DNA from: Arthrobacter sp. Y-9
GTDB taxonomy: Bacteria; Actinomycetota; Actinomycetes; Actinomycetales; Micrococcaceae
Direction: 5' to 3'
DNA length: 64,000 nucleotides
Assembly (NCBI RefSeq): GCF_029690065.1
Contig: NZ_CP121463.1
Location: 2,666,001-2,730,000, forward strand
This document shows, piece by piece, positions 41,094-50,634 of the stretch. Within the stretch, counting starts at the first letter, position 1. The number at the start of each line of letters is the position of its first letter. The notes under the pieces were generated by a model that was not told where the DNA came from, made no database searches, and saw only the letters and a program-made list of their open reading frames with translations. Position numbers and translations under genes: made by a program.

Positions 41094-41794
41094 AGAGCCC
41101 GCTTCCTCGGGCCGGGCACCTGGGCGTCGGATTCCCGCAAGTACAGCGGTTCGGTGTCCAGGAGCTGCTCGCCGCGGGCCAGGCGCTGCAGGGCGAGCTT
41201 TCCGAGCGCGACGGCGCCGGGCTGGGTGTGCGCGAAGCCCTCCACCGGGGGCAGGGCTCCGGGGTACAGCCCCGCGCCCGCCCCGTACACGGCGGTGCCA
41301 CGCGCCGCGGCGTCGCCCAGCAGCTCGCCGAGCGGGACCTCGGCCGGGAGCTGCACGTGCGGGCCGTCGAGCAGGACCGGGGCGCCGGCGTCGTGGGTGT
41401 AGAGGGCCCAGTAGACCTCCTTGCGGCGCGCGTCGGTGGCGACCAGGAAACGCTCCGGCGCCCCGGCGTCGACCGCCGCCGCGGCGATGGCGTCCAGGCT
41501 CATGACACCGTGCACGGGGATACCCCAGGCGAAGCCGAGCGTGCGCGCGACCGTCAGCCCGGCGCGCAGCCCGGTGAACGGGCCCGGTCCGACGCCCACG
41601 ATGATCGCGTCCAGGTCCTTGCCGGTCAGGCCGGTCTCCTCGAGGAGCCCTGCGACGGCCGGGGCGGTGACCTCGGCGTGGCTGCGGGTGTCCTCGGTGG
41701 CGAAGCGTGCCAGGACCTCCACGCCGTCGGGCGCGGTCCGGAGGATGGCGGCGCCGGCGATGGCCGAGGTGTCGATGGACAGGACTGTCGTCAC
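41090..41794 (-). CDS. tsaB: tRNA threonylcarbamoyladenosine biosynthesis protein TsaB
   Basis: 234 residues from GTG 41794 (AGGAAGGG upstream); the frame extends to 41842 but overlaps tsaE. The ASKHA N-terminal pattern VLSIDTSAIAGAAI and VGVGPGPFTGLRAGL are present. It dimerises with TsaD and activates it. The GTG overlaps the tsaE stop by 4 nt (GTGA). Shares the operon with tsaE and rimI. Confidence 0.95.
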   Translation of the reverse strand: MTTVLSIDTSAIAGAAILRTAPDGVEVLARFATEDTRSHAEVTAPAVAGLLEETGLTGKDLDAIIVGVGPGPFTGLRAGLTVARTLGFAWGIPVHGVMSLDAIAAAAVDAGAPERFLVATDARRKEVYWALYTHDAGAPVLLDGPHVQLPAEVPLGELLGDAAARGTAVYGAGAGLYPGALPPVEGFAHTQPGAVALGKLALQRLARGEQLLDTEPLYLRESDAQVPGPRKRAL

Positions 41795-42366
41795 TGGTTC
41801 CCTTCCTGCGGGGTGGCTGATGCGTTCGTGGCGCGGGCCCACGCCGGGCGCTCGGCCCAGCGGTCCCCGTACGCGGTCACGGTGAGGGTGCGCGGTTCGT
41901 CCTCATCCTCGAAATCCAGGATGATCTGCTCCCCGGCCTCCTGGCCGGTGGCGCGTTCCAGGTCGATCTCCAGGCGGCTGGCGGACAGCTGCTCGGCGCG
42001 GTCCCGGCCCCACTCGACCACGGTGACCGAGGTGTCCAGGGTCTCCTCGAGGTCGATGTCCTCGAGCTCCTCCGCGCTGCCCAGCCGGTAGGCGTCCACG
42101 TGCACCAGGTCCGGGCCGCCCGGACGCGGGCCGTCGGGCAGGTTCGGGTGCCGACGGGCCAGGACGAAGGTGGGCGAGATGATGCCTTCGCGGACGCCGA
42201 GGCCGCGGCCCAGTCCCTGGGTGAAGGTCGTCTTCCCGGCGCCGAGACCGCCGCTGAGGATGAGCAGGTCACCGGCGTCCAGGGTGGCGCCGATGGTCTC
42301 GGCGAGCGCCTGCGTCTCCTCCACATCGGCCACGTGGAAGGTCGCGGTCCAGCGGGCTTCGCTCAT
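41791..42366 (-). CDS. tsaE: tRNA threonylcarbamoyladenosine biosynthesis ATPase TsaE
   Basis: 191 residues. Walker A GGLGAGKTT with Lys45, then ISPTFVLARRH and the Walker B-like HVDAYRLGSAEELEDI. The C-terminus is longer than in minimal TsaE. It drives the TsaB-TsaD complex. Its start overlaps the alr stop (ATGA at 42363-42366). Confidence 0.96.
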   Translation of the reverse strand: MSEARWTATFHVADVEETQALAETIGATLDAGDLLILSGGLGAGKTTFTQGLGRGLGVREGIISPTFVLARRHPNLPDGPRPGGPDLVHVDAYRLGSAEELEDIDLEETLDTSVTVVEWGRDRAEQLSASRLEIDLERATGQEAGEQIILDFEDEDEPRTLTVTAYGDRWAERPAWARATNASATPQEGNQ

Positions 42367-43649
42367 GCGTCCGTCTCCTGGCGGGTGTCGGTCTCTTCGC
42401 GGGCGGCCGGGCGCGCCTCGGCGGGCGCAGCATCCGGACGGGCCTCGCTGTCCACATAGACGCGCGGGACCCTGCCGCTGATCCGGGTCACGATCTCATA
42501 GTTGATGGTGCCCGCGGCGGCGGCCCAGTCATCGGCGAGCGGCCCGCCGTCGCGGCCCGAGCCGAAGAGCACCGCGGGGGTGCCCACCAGGGCGAGCCGT
42601 TCCGCGCCGTCCAGTGCGGCGTCGAGGTCCACCACCATCTGGTCCATCGCGATCCGGCCGACCACGGGGTAGGTGCGCCCGGCGAGCCGGACCGGCCCGC
42701 CGGTGGCGATGCGCGGCACGCCGTCCGCGTAGCCGAGCGGGATCAGGGCGAGGGTGCTGGGGGCCTTGGTCTTGTAATGCAGTCCGTAGGAGACGCCCTG
42801 ACCCTCCGGGACGGCCTTGCAGTTCGCCACCCGGGTCTGGAGGGTCATGGCGGGGATGAGGCCGAGGTCGTCGCTGCGCTGATCCGCGAACGGCGACAGC
42901 CCGTACACGCCGATGCCCACGCGGACCAGGTCGAAGTGCGCGTCCGGCCGGGTGAACGTGGCCGGGGTGTTGGCGAGGTGCCGGACCTCCGGGTCGATCC
43001 CGGCATCCTCCGCGAGCGCGACCGCCTCACGGAACACGTCCAGCTGGTGATCCGTCTCCGGGCGGTGCGGCTCATCGGCCACGGCCAGGTGGGAGAAGAT
43101 GCCGACCACGCGCAGCAGACCCTGATCCTGGTAGTCGATGGCCTCGCCGATGAGCTGGTCCCACGACTCGACCGTGGACCCGTTCCGGCCCAGGCCGGTG
43201 TCGACCTTGAGGTGGACGCGTGCCGGGTGCTCCACGGAACGCGCGGCGGCGACGATATGCTCCAGTTCCCAGCCCGAGCAGCCGAGGTCGATGCCGGCTT
43301 CGATGGCAGCGGTGAAGTCAGTGTCCGGGGTGTGCAGCCACGCGAGCAGCGGCGCGTCGATCCCGGCGTTCCGGAGAGCCAGCGCCTCGCTCACGTGGGC
43401 CGTGCCGAGCCAGCTCGCGCCGCCGTCGAGCGCCGCCTGAGCGGTGGGGAGAGCGCCGTGACCGTACCCGTCGGCCTTGACCACGGCCATGACCTTCGCC
43501 GGCGCCGCGATCTCCGCCATGCGGCGGACGTTGTGGCGGATGGCGGCCAGATCGATGATCGCAGCCCGCTCCGGGAGGGCGGCGCCGTCCTGCGCGGTCA
43601 CCGGCTGGCTGTGCGGCACGGTCGGGGAGGTCGGGGTCTCGGAAGTCAC
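42363..43649 (-). CDS. alr: Alanine racemase
   Basis: 428 residues. The PLP lysine is Lys58 in VVKADGYGHG, and the second catalytic Tyr lies in GVSYGLHYKTK. A C-terminal Ala/Arg/Glu tail of about 30 residues exceeds the usual length. It interconverts L- and D-Ala for peptidoglycan. GTG 43649 lies exactly 6 nt after a TAGACT -10 box, so the operon mRNA is probably leaderless. First gene of the alr-tsaE-tsaB-rimI-tsaD operon. Confidence 0.96.
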   Translation of the reverse strand: MTSETPTSPTVPHSQPVTAQDGAALPERAAIIDLAAIRHNVRRMAEIAAPAKVMAVVKADGYGHGALPTAQAALDGGASWLGTAHVSEALALRNAGIDAPLLAWLHTPDTDFTAAIEAGIDLGCSGWELEHIVAAARSVEHPARVHLKVDTGLGRNGSTVESWDQLIGEAIDYQDQGLLRVVGIFSHLAVADEPHRPETDHQLDVFREAVALAEDAGIDPEVRHLANTPATFTRPDAHFDLVRVGIGVYGLSPFADQRSDDLGLIPAMTLQTRVANCKAVPEGQGVSYGLHYKTKAPSTLALIPLGYADGVPRIATGGPVRLAGRTYPVVGRIAMDQMVVDLDAALDGAERLALVGTPAVLFGSGRDGGPLADDWAAAAGTINYEIVTRISGRVPRVYVDSEARPDAAPAEARPAAREETDTRQETDA

Positions 43650-43655
43650 CCGTTA

Positions 43656-43661
43656 AGTCTA
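43656..43661 (-). promoter_or_regulatory. -10 box of a leaderless alr operon promoter
   Basis: TAGACT (minus), six bases, GTG start of alr. Confidence 0.55.
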
Positions 43662-43826
43662 GGTGCGTGGCCCGGCTCTTTCCTGGCGCCACCGCGTAGC
43701 CCTCGTCACGAGGCCGGTGTCACCCCTCCGGCGTCGCGGGCGTGACACCGCGGAGCGGTAAAGTCTCTGAGGGACGTCAGCATCCTCCGTCCCTGCCGAA
43801 TCAGCCCCGCGAACCAGGGAGGAATC

Positions 43827-45038
43827 ATGCCACCGGTCAGCCGCGTCGCACTCCTCTCGCTCCACACCTCGCCGCTGGAACAGCCCGGCTCCGGGGACGC
43901 GGGCGGCATGAACGTCTACGTGCGGTCCCTGGCGTCCGCCCTGGCCCGCTCGGGGGTCGAGGTGGAGATCTTCACGCGCGCGGTGGCTCCTGACCAGCCC
44001 GACGTCGAGCATCCCGAGGCCGGCATCTGCGTGCACAACATCCAGGCCGGCCCGAAGCGGCGGATCCCCAAGGAACAGCTGCCCTCCCTGGTCCACCGGA
44101 TGGCCGACGAGGTGGACGCCATCCGTTCCCGGCAGGCGCAGGGCCACTACCAGCTCATCCACTCGCACTACTGGCTCTCCGGGGTCGCCGGGCTGCACCT
44201 GGCCCGGGCGTGGGACGTGCCGCTGGTGCACACCATGCACACCATGGCGCGGGTCAAGAACCAGCATCTGCATTCCGGGGAGCACGCCGAGCCGGCGAAC
44301 CGGGAGGAGGGCGAGCAGTGCGTGGTGGACGGCGCCGCGCGACTCATCGCCAACACCCGGGCCGAGGCGCTCGAACTCCAGTCCCACTACGACGCCTCTC
44401 CCGCCGCGATCGACGTGGTGGCGCCGGGCGTGGACCTGGACGTCTTCTCCCCTGCCGGGCCGGTTGCGCCCGCGCCACCGGGCTTCCACGTGGTCTTCGC
44501 CGGCCGGATGCAGCGGCTCAAGGGACCGCATGTCCTGGTCCAGGCGGCCGCCGCGCTCCGGGCCCGGCGGCCGGACATCCCGCTGCGTCTGACCCTGCTG
44601 GGGGAGCAGAGTGGGAGCCGTCAGTACGACATCGACGCCGTCATCACCGCGAGCGGCATGAGCGACGTGGTGACCCGCCGGAATGCGGTGCCCCGCGAGG
44701 AGCTCGCCGCCTGGTTCCGCGCCGCGGACGTGGTGGCGATGCCGTCCTACAGCGAGTCGTTCGGGCTCGTCGCCCTTGAGGCGCAGGCCTGTGGCACACC
44801 CGTGCTGGCAACCCGCGTGGGCGGGCTGGCCGACGCCGTGGATGACGGCGTCAGCGGCCTGCTCGTGGACGGTCACCGGATCACCGCCTGGGCGGCCGCC
44901 CTGGAACGCCTGTACGACGACGCCGCCCTCCGCACCGCGCTCAGCCTCGGCGCCGTGCGCCACGCCTCTGCTTTCGGCTGGGACAGCGCCGCCCGCGCCA
45001 CCCTGGCGTCCTATCGCCGGGCCCTGGACGCCGGCTGA
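43827..45038 (+). CDS. mshA: D-inositol-3-phosphate glycosyltransferase (mycothiol)
   Basis: 403 residues, GT-B fold. The pattern GDAGGMNVYVRSLASAL near residue 25 and the nucleotide-sugar region SYSESFGLVALEAQACGTPV are those of MshA. It joins GlcNAc from UDP-GlcNAc to inositol-3-phosphate, the first step of mycothiol synthesis. GGGAGGAA precedes the ATG. It diverges from alr. The inositol phosphate synthase gene is at 58.3 kb. Confidence 0.95.
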   Translation: MPPVSRVALLSLHTSPLEQPGSGDAGGMNVYVRSLASALARSGVEVEIFTRAVAPDQPDVEHPEAGICVHNIQAGPKRRIPKEQLPSLVHRMADEVDAIRSRQAQGHYQLIHSHYWLSGVAGLHLARAWDVPLVHTMHTMARVKNQHLHSGEHAEPANREEGEQCVVDGAARLIANTRAEALELQSHYDASPAAIDVVAPGVDLDVFSPAGPVAPAPPGFHVVFAGRMQRLKGPHVLVQAAAALRARRPDIPLRLTLLGEQSGSRQYDIDAVITASGMSDVVTRRNAVPREELAAWFRAADVVAMPSYSESFGLVALEAQACGTPVLATRVGGLADAVDDGVSGLLVDGHRITAWAAALERLYDDAALRTALSLGAVRHASAFGWDSAARATLASYRRALDAG

Positions 45039-45106
45039 CGGACCGGGCCGCCGGCGTCGTCGTCCCACGCGGGCCTCGAGTCCCCGATCTGCCATCCGAC
45101 CCACCC

Positions 45107-45150
45107 TTGTGTGGAATACCCACGGAAATGTCCGTGGGTGATCCACACAA
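45107..45150. repeat. Family-3 palindromic repeat, copy A
   Basis: Core ACCCACGGA-AATG-TCCGTGGGT (45118-45139) inside outer arms TTGTGTGGA/TCCACACAA. Part of a direct duplication of about 200 bp with copy B; the shared run GGGCCTCGAGTCCCCGATCT precedes both. Confidence 0.9.
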
Positions 45151-45306
45151 CCGGGGGCAAAGCCGGGTTACCCCATCCGCCGGACCGGGCCGCCCGGCGT
45201 TGTCGTCCCACGACGTGTCGGGCCAGCCTGGCGCGCCTCCGGCCTCAGGGCCCCCGGACCCAAAACCTCCGGGCCTCGAGTCCCCGATCTCCGCTACCAC
45301 CCACCC

Positions 45307-45349
45307 TTGTGTGGATCACCCACGGAAATGTCCGTGGGTATTCCACAAA
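45307..45349. repeat. Family-3 palindromic repeat, copy B
   Basis: Core as in copy A, outer arms partly degenerate. The 337-bp gap 45039-45375 between mshA and the GH32 gene holds copies A and B and otherwise no gene. Confidence 0.9.
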
Positions 45350-45375
45350 GCCGGGGGTCGATCCGGGTGCCCCGC

Positions 45376-46974
45376 CTACCTGACCCGCAGCTCCCGGACC
45401 GTGAGCCCGCGGAAGGTGGCTTCGCCGTCGTTCGCATAGAGCCGGATGCCGTCGTCGCCCTCCAGCGGGAAGACCCGGTGCGAATGGACGACCGTGCCGT
45501 CCCCGACGAACAGTTCGACGCTCGTCCGGTCCACCAGGACGCGGATCGCCAGCCGTCCCGTCGACGGATCGAGGGGGGTCTGGGACTCACCGCCCGTCGG
45601 GTTGATCGTGGGCCGGCGGTTGACGTAGCTGAACGGGCCACGGAGGTAGGCGCCCACCGCCACGTGCCGCCCGCCGCCGGGAGCCCGGCACAGCTCGAGC
45701 CCGATATTGGACGGTGGCGCCGACGGATTCCACACCAGTTCGCAGCTCAGGTCGTAGGCGCCGGAGCGGATCGTGAGGTCCCGGGTGCCCCGGACCCGGA
45801 CGTCGCCGAGCCGGTGCGTGCGCGTCACGTACGATGCGAGGGCGGCGGGCGGCCTCGACGCGAGCTGGTAACCGTTCCCGGTGCGGACCAGGCGGAGTTC
45901 CCGGACGATCATGTCGTCCCCGTTGTACCCGTCCGTGGCGAGCGTGGGGGTGTTGTGCGGGTAGTCCCAGAAGTTGGCCCAGCCGATGGCGCGCCGGAGC
46001 GAGGGATTCTCCGCGCCGGAGGCCAGGTGATCCGGATAGGTGACTGCGCCGTAGAAGTCGAAACCCCAGTCCAGCCAGTGGGGTTCGTCGTGATCCGTGG
46101 TGAAGGACGCTCCGTCGAACGTCCCGGTCCAGTATGCGTAGGTGGCGGGCAGCCCCCGCCCCTTGCCGTTCGCGCTGGTGCCGAGAACCCAGTGAGCGCT
46201 CCCGTCGTCCGCGGTCATCCGGAAGAGGTCCGGGCATTCCAGCAGCCCGATGTCGGTCCGCACGAACTCCCCCACCCTCGCCCAGGACCGCAGATCGGAC
46301 GAAGCGTAGAAGCCCAGCCGGTGGCCTTCGGCGTTGACCAGGATCCAGCGCCGCCGCTCGGCATCCCAGACCACTTTCGGGTCCCGGAAGTCGGGGACGC
46401 CGGGGTTCGGCAGCACAGGCTCCGTCCCACCCGGCCGGAAAGTGCGCCCGCCGTCGGTGGAGTACCAGAGATACTGGGCCTGCTTGCCCTCCGGGGCCTG
46501 GGTGACGACGGCGATCACCGCGCCCCTGCCGTAGCCCGCGGTGTTCTCCTCATCCACCACGAGACTCCCCGACCAGCAGTCCCCGTTGGCATTGGTGAAC
46601 TTCGGGATGGCGACGCCCCGGTCCCGGAAGGACACGTGGTCCCGCGTGGTGGCGAGCCGCCAGGAGGTGCCGCCACCGCCTGCGAGATAGTCTCCGTTGT
46701 AGAGGTAGTAGTACAGATACTCGCCGTTGACGTAGACCGGCCGCTGGGGGTCGTTCTTCCAGTTGTCCGGGACGCTGAGATGGAATTCGGGCCGCTGACG
46801 CATTCGTCCTCCGTTCGTTGCCGGCGCCGCCTCCGCGGGCGAGCCGCTGAGAGGAACCGCCAGTGCCGCGACGGCGGCCACCCCGGCTCCCGTGACAAGG
46901 GATCGCCTGCTCATCCCTGGTCCCTCGCCCGTGCCGGCGGCCGGGCTGCGGTCCTTGCTGATGGATCTCCTCAT
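45376..46974 (-). CDS. Tat-exported GH32 glycosidase (levanase/fructan hydrolase-type)
   Basis: 532 residues from ATG 46974 (AGGAGA upstream); a longer frame to 48171 runs over the next gene and was rejected. A Tat signal (MSRRSLVTGAGVAAVAAL, AxA near 50) directs it outside the cell. The GH32 five-blade propeller has the nucleophile Asp in NDPQR, RDPKVVW, and the acid/base Glu in LECPDLF; a C-terminal beta-sandwich follows. It cleaves fructans or sucrose-type sugars. It is the extracellular enzyme of the ABC-GH32 locus; linkage specificity cannot be read. Confidence 0.9.
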   Translation of the reverse strand: MRRSISKDRSPAAGTGEGPGMSRRSLVTGAGVAAVAALAVPLSGSPAEAAPATNGGRMRQRPEFHLSVPDNWKNDPQRPVYVNGEYLYYYLYNGDYLAGGGGTSWRLATTRDHVSFRDRGVAIPKFTNANGDCWSGSLVVDEENTAGYGRGAVIAVVTQAPEGKQAQYLWYSTDGGRTFRPGGTEPVLPNPGVPDFRDPKVVWDAERRRWILVNAEGHRLGFYASSDLRSWARVGEFVRTDIGLLECPDLFRMTADDGSAHWVLGTSANGKGRGLPATYAYWTGTFDGASFTTDHDEPHWLDWGFDFYGAVTYPDHLASGAENPSLRRAIGWANFWDYPHNTPTLATDGYNGDDMIVRELRLVRTGNGYQLASRPPAALASYVTRTHRLGDVRVRGTRDLTIRSGAYDLSCELVWNPSAPPSNIGLELCRAPGGGRHVAVGAYLRGPFSYVNRRPTINPTGGESQTPLDPSTGRLAIRVLVDRTSVELFVGDGTVVHSHRVFPLEGDDGIRLYANDGEATFRGLTVRELRVR

Positions 46975-47025
46975 GTCTCCTGGTCCTTTCTCGGGATGGT
47001 GCTGGGGATGGTGCTGCTGCTCGTC

Positions 47026-47050
47026 GTCACGCTGCTCAGAGCGGCGTGAC
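47026..47050 (-). terminator. Small hairpin between the two GH32 genes
   Basis: GTCACGCTGC paired with GCGGCGTGAC around TCAGA; it lies after the cytosolic GH32 gene and may reduce downstream expression. Confidence 0.45.
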
Positions 47051-47093
47051 CACCACGTTCTGGTAGGCGGCCCGGCGGAGCACCCGGGTGGGG

Positions 47094-48659
47094 TCACGGA
47101 CGGAGCGTGCGGCCGTCCGGGGTGCTGTCCGCCATGGTCCAGGCGTCGAAGGACAGGAGACGGACGGTCCCGCTCATGGCGCCGAGGGTGACCTGGCCCC
47201 CGCCGAGCGTCGGGTGGACCCGGGCCGTCAGGGGCTTGCCGTTGGCGAACACCTCGATGGCGGAACGGTCGACGAGGACGCGCAGCCGGACCCGGCCGGA
47301 CGGCAGCGGGACGGGTCCGGCGAGCCCGGAGCGGTCCAGCCCGGAGGCGGTGTCCATGCTGCTCAGGCTCCGGTCCAGGGACAGGATGCCGTTTCCGTCG
47401 GCGTCCCGGGACACCGAGACGGCCGTCTCCTCCACCGCCCGGCCCGCGGCACGGACCGCCAGCACCCCCAGGCGCAGCTCGGAGCCGGGGGCCAGTTCGG
47501 CGTCGAGTTCCAGGTCCAGCTGGACCCCCTCCACGGGCAGCACGACGGTGGCGAGATCCCCGGGACGCTCCGGCCCCACCAGGACCCGCGGCTCCACAGT
47601 CCGGTGGTCCCGGCGCAGCGCCTCCAGCTCCGGGACCGGTGCGAAGTCGAGGGACCCGTCGGCAGCGGGCAGGAGCAGGCGGGGCACGCTCAAGACACCC
47701 GCCCAGCCCGCCTCCACCGCGGCCCGATCGCTCCGTGCTTCCTGGAGCCAGCCGAACATGATCCGGCGGCCGGCGTCGTCCCGAAAGGACTGCGGGGCGT
47801 AGAAGTGGCGCCCGCCGTAGTCGAGCCGGTGGAGTGCCTCCGGGAGGAACGAGTCGTGCGCATACCGTCCGGTCCAGTAGAGCGGGTGGTGCGTGACTCC
47901 GTCGTCCCAGGCGGAGAACACCAGGACGTCCCGGGCCTCCGGGTCGCCGGCGGCCCCGCTCCCCGCGCTGAACAGGTCCACGCACTCCCACATCGTGCCG
48001 GTCCAGTCGGCGTCCCCGGAGGCGCCGTCCGCCGCGGACCCCACCAGCAGCGGGCCAAGGAGCTCCCAGTGCCGCAAATCCGCGGACTCGTACAGGAACG
48101 CCGTCCCTCCATGGCCACGGATCCCGGAACCGACGAGCTGGCGCCAGCGTCCGTTCTCCTTCCAGACGCAATGGTCCCGGAATGCGGTCACGTCCACCCC
48201 TGCGGGCGGGGCGGCGATCACGGGATTGCGCGGGTCCTTCGTCCAGCTGAGGAGGTCCGGGCTCCCGAGCGCCACGCAGGGAAGCTCGCGCTCGCCGTGC
48301 CGGCCGGAGTAGACCAGGGTGGGCGTGCCGCCGTCGTCGACCAGCACCCCCGACCAGCAGCCGTCCCGGTCCGGATCGTCAGGTCCGTCCCCGGGGACCA
48401 GGGCCACGGGGCGGTCGTTCCAGTGGACCAGGTCGGTCGAGGTGGCGTGGCCCCACTGGATCCGGTGGTGGAAGGCCCCCTCTGGGTTGTACTGGTAGAA
48501 GAGGTGGTACTCCCCGTTCCACTGGCTGACGCCGTTGGGATCGTTGAGCCAGCCGGCCGGCGAAGCGAAGTGGAAGCGCGGCCGGAGCGGATCGGATTCC
48601 GCGCGGGCCACCAGCTCGTCCTCCGGGACGAGGGCGAGCGGGTGCAGGGTTTCGGTCAT
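47094..48659 (-). CDS. Cytosolic GH32 beta-fructofuranosidase
   Basis: 521 residues from ATG 48659. The nucleophile motif WLNDPNG, then AFRDHCV (usually RDP) and the acid/base MWECVDLF mark GH32. No signal peptide, so it hydrolyses imported fructosides inside the cell. Its start overlaps the stop of the upstream ATPase gene (TGATG), and it precedes the exported GH32 gene in the operon. Confidence 0.93.
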   Translation of the reverse strand: MTETLHPLALVPEDELVARAESDPLRPRFHFASPAGWLNDPNGVSQWNGEYHLFYQYNPEGAFHHRIQWGHATSTDLVHWNDRPVALVPGDGPDDPDRDGCWSGVLVDDGGTPTLVYSGRHGERELPCVALGSPDLLSWTKDPRNPVIAAPPAGVDVTAFRDHCVWKENGRWRQLVGSGIRGHGGTAFLYESADLRHWELLGPLLVGSAADGASGDADWTGTMWECVDLFSAGSGAAGDPEARDVLVFSAWDDGVTHHPLYWTGRYAHDSFLPEALHRLDYGGRHFYAPQSFRDDAGRRIMFGWLQEARSDRAAVEAGWAGVLSVPRLLLPAADGSLDFAPVPELEALRRDHRTVEPRVLVGPERPGDLATVVLPVEGVQLDLELDAELAPGSELRLGVLAVRAAGRAVEETAVSVSRDADGNGILSLDRSLSSMDTASGLDRSGLAGPVPLPSGRVRLRVLVDRSAIEVFANGKPLTARVHPTLGGGQVTLGAMSGTVRLLSFDAWTMADSTPDGRTLRP

Positions 48660-49708
48660 CAGTGCCCTTTGGTTTCTGCGAGTGCGTGGCCGGCCGAGGA
48701 TGCGGCCGGGCGGTAGAGATGGCAGCGGACCCAGTGCCGCTGTGCGGGGTCGCCCACGCGGTGGCGCACGGGGCGCTCGGCGGAACAAGCCTGCTCGGGA
48801 TCGCCGTCGAACGGGCACGACGCCGCGTGCATCACGGCCGCCCGCAGCTCCGCCCTCAGCGCGGGATCGTAAGAGCCTGCACGCGCCGGGTCCGGCACGG
48901 CCGAGACGAGCAGCCGGGTGTAGGGATGCCGGGGGTCCGCCAGGAGATCCAGCGACTCCCCCTCCTCCACCAGCTCCCCCGCGAACATCACGGCGATCCG
49001 GTCCGCCAGGTAGCGGGCGGAGGCGAGGTCATGGGTGATGTAGAGCATGGAGATGCCGCGCTCGTCACGCAGCGATCGCATGAGGTTCAGAATCCCGATC
49101 CGCACCGAGACATCCAGCATCGAGGTGGGTTCGTCGGCGAGGATCACCTCCGGCTCCACGGCGAGCGCCCGGGCGATCGCCACGCGCTGCCGCTGCCCTC
49201 CGGACAGCTCGTGCGGATACGACTGCAGCATGGCCGTCTCCAGCCCCACCACATCCATGAGCTCCTCGAGGCGCTCGCGGGTCTCCTTCTCCGAGCCCGT
49301 CCGGCCGTGCAGCGCCAGGGAGCGCCGGAGGAAGTGTTCGATCCGGTGAACGGGGTTGAGGGAGCCGAAGGGGTCCTGGAACACCATCTGGACCTGGGAG
49401 CGGTACGCCCGCGTGGCCTGGAAGCGGTTTCTGGCCAGCACGTCCGTGCCCTCGAGGAGGATCCGGCCGGAGCTGGGCGTCTCCAGCCGGGCGACGCAGC
49501 GGGCCAGGGTGCTCTTGCCGGAGCCCGACTCCCCGACCAGGGCGACGATCTCGCCCCGCCCCAGGGTCAGGTCCACCTCGTGGAGCGCCCGCGTGGACTT
49601 CCGGGAGAACAGCCCGCCCAGGGGGAACGTCTTGCTGAGACCTTGCAGTTCCAGGACCGTCTCCGTGGGGGCGACGGGGGCCAGTGAGGACACGTCAGTG
49701 ATGCTCAT
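48659..49708 (-). CDS. Opp/Dpp-type ABC transporter ATPase, second subunit
   Basis: 349 residues. Walker A GESGSGKST, signature LSGGQRQRVAIARAL and Walker B VILADEPTS are present, followed by the oligopeptide-transporter C-terminal tail with several Cys (about 290-325). The start overlaps the other ATPase's stop by 4 nt. Together the ATPases drive the importer for the locus's oligosaccharide. Confidence 0.93.
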   Translation of the reverse strand: MSITDVSSLAPVAPTETVLELQGLSKTFPLGGLFSRKSTRALHEVDLTLGRGEIVALVGESGSGKSTLARCVARLETPSSGRILLEGTDVLARNRFQATRAYRSQVQMVFQDPFGSLNPVHRIEHFLRRSLALHGRTGSEKETRERLEELMDVVGLETAMLQSYPHELSGGQRQRVAIARALAVEPEVILADEPTSMLDVSVRIGILNLMRSLRDERGISMLYITHDLASARYLADRIAVMFAGELVEEGESLDLLADPRHPYTRLLVSAVPDPARAGSYDPALRAELRAAVMHAASCPFDGDPEQACSAERPVRHRVGDPAQRHWVRCHLYRPAASSAGHALAETKGH

Positions 49709-50634
49709 CGGAGCCCTCCTTCCAGGACGGGTGCCACGAAGTGGCCCGGGGAGACTTCCTCCAGGTCCGGGATGTCCCGGAATTTCACTCCGTCGGCGAG
49801 GCCGGCGAGCGGCACGCGCGGGCCGCTCAGGGGTGGGAAGGCGCCCATGAGCGCCTGGGTGTAGGGGTGCCGCGGCTGCTGGTGGATGTCCGCGGCCCGT
49901 GCGGTCTCCACGATCCGCCCGCCGTACATGACGGCCATCCGGTGCGAGAGCTCCACCATGAGGGACATGTCGTGCGTGATGAACAGGACCGAGAACCCGA
50001 GTTCGTGCTGGAGCTCTTTGATCTGCGCCATGATCTCCTGTTGCACCACCACGTCCAGGGCGGTGGTCGGTTCGTCCAGGATCAGCAGGGACGGTTTGAG
50101 CGCCACCGCCATCGCGATGACCACGCGCTGCCGCATCCCGCCGGAGAGCTGGTGCGGGTACGACTTCAGCCGGACCGGATCGATGCGGACCAGTTCCAGG
50201 AGCTGGGCCGCCCGGCGCAGGGACTCCTGGCGCGAGTAGCCGGCGTGGGTGGTGTAGATGTCCACGATCTGCTCCCCGACGGTGAGCACCGGGTTGAGGG
50301 AGTTCATGGCCGACTGGAACACCATCGCCACGTCCTGCCAGCGGAACCGGCGGAGCTCCTCCGGACTCATGGCCAGGACGTCGCGGCCACCGAACCGGAT
50401 GGAGCCGCCCGCGATCCGGGCCGGGCCTTTGAGCAACCGCATGAGCGTATTGGCGATGGTCGACTTACCGCAGCCGGATTCCCCGGCCAGGCCGAACACC
50501 TCCCCTGCCCCGATGCTGAAGGACACGCGGTCCACGGCCGTGGTGGAGCGGGCCTCGCCCACATACTGAACGGTGAGGTCGGTGACTTCCAGGACGGACT
50601 CGTGAGATCCGAAGGACACCTGGGAGACGGTCAT
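49705..50634 (-). CDS. Opp/Dpp-type ABC transporter ATPase, first subunit
   Basis: 309 residues from ATG 50634. Walker A GESGCGKST, signature LSGGMRQRVVIAMAVAL, Walker B LLILDEPTTALD, and switch His in FITHDMS are canonical. Starts inside the end of the permease gene (overlap at 50631-50634), so it is translationally coupled. The longer frame to 50790 is an artefact. Confidence 0.94.
   Translation of the reverse strand: MTVSQVSFGSHESVLEVTDLTVQYVGEARSTTAVDRVSFSIGAGEVFGLAGESGCGKSTIANTLMRLLKGPARIAGGSIRFGGRDVLAMSPEELRRFRWQDVAMVFQSAMNSLNPVLTVGEQIVDIYTTHAGYSRQESLRRAAQLLELVRIDPVRLKSYPHQLSGGMRQRVVIAMAVALKPSLLILDEPTTALDVVVQQEIMAQIKELQHELGFSVLFITHDMSLMVELSHRMAVMYGGRIVETARAADIHQQPRHPYTQALMGAFPPLSGPRVPLAGLADGVKFRDIPDLEEVSPGHFVAPVLEGGLR

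Noticed and set aside
45376-48171. 931-residue minus-strand reading into the GH32 gene
   Set aside because: It crosses the cytosolic GH32 gene in another frame. The Tat-signal start at 46974 has a good ribosome binding site.
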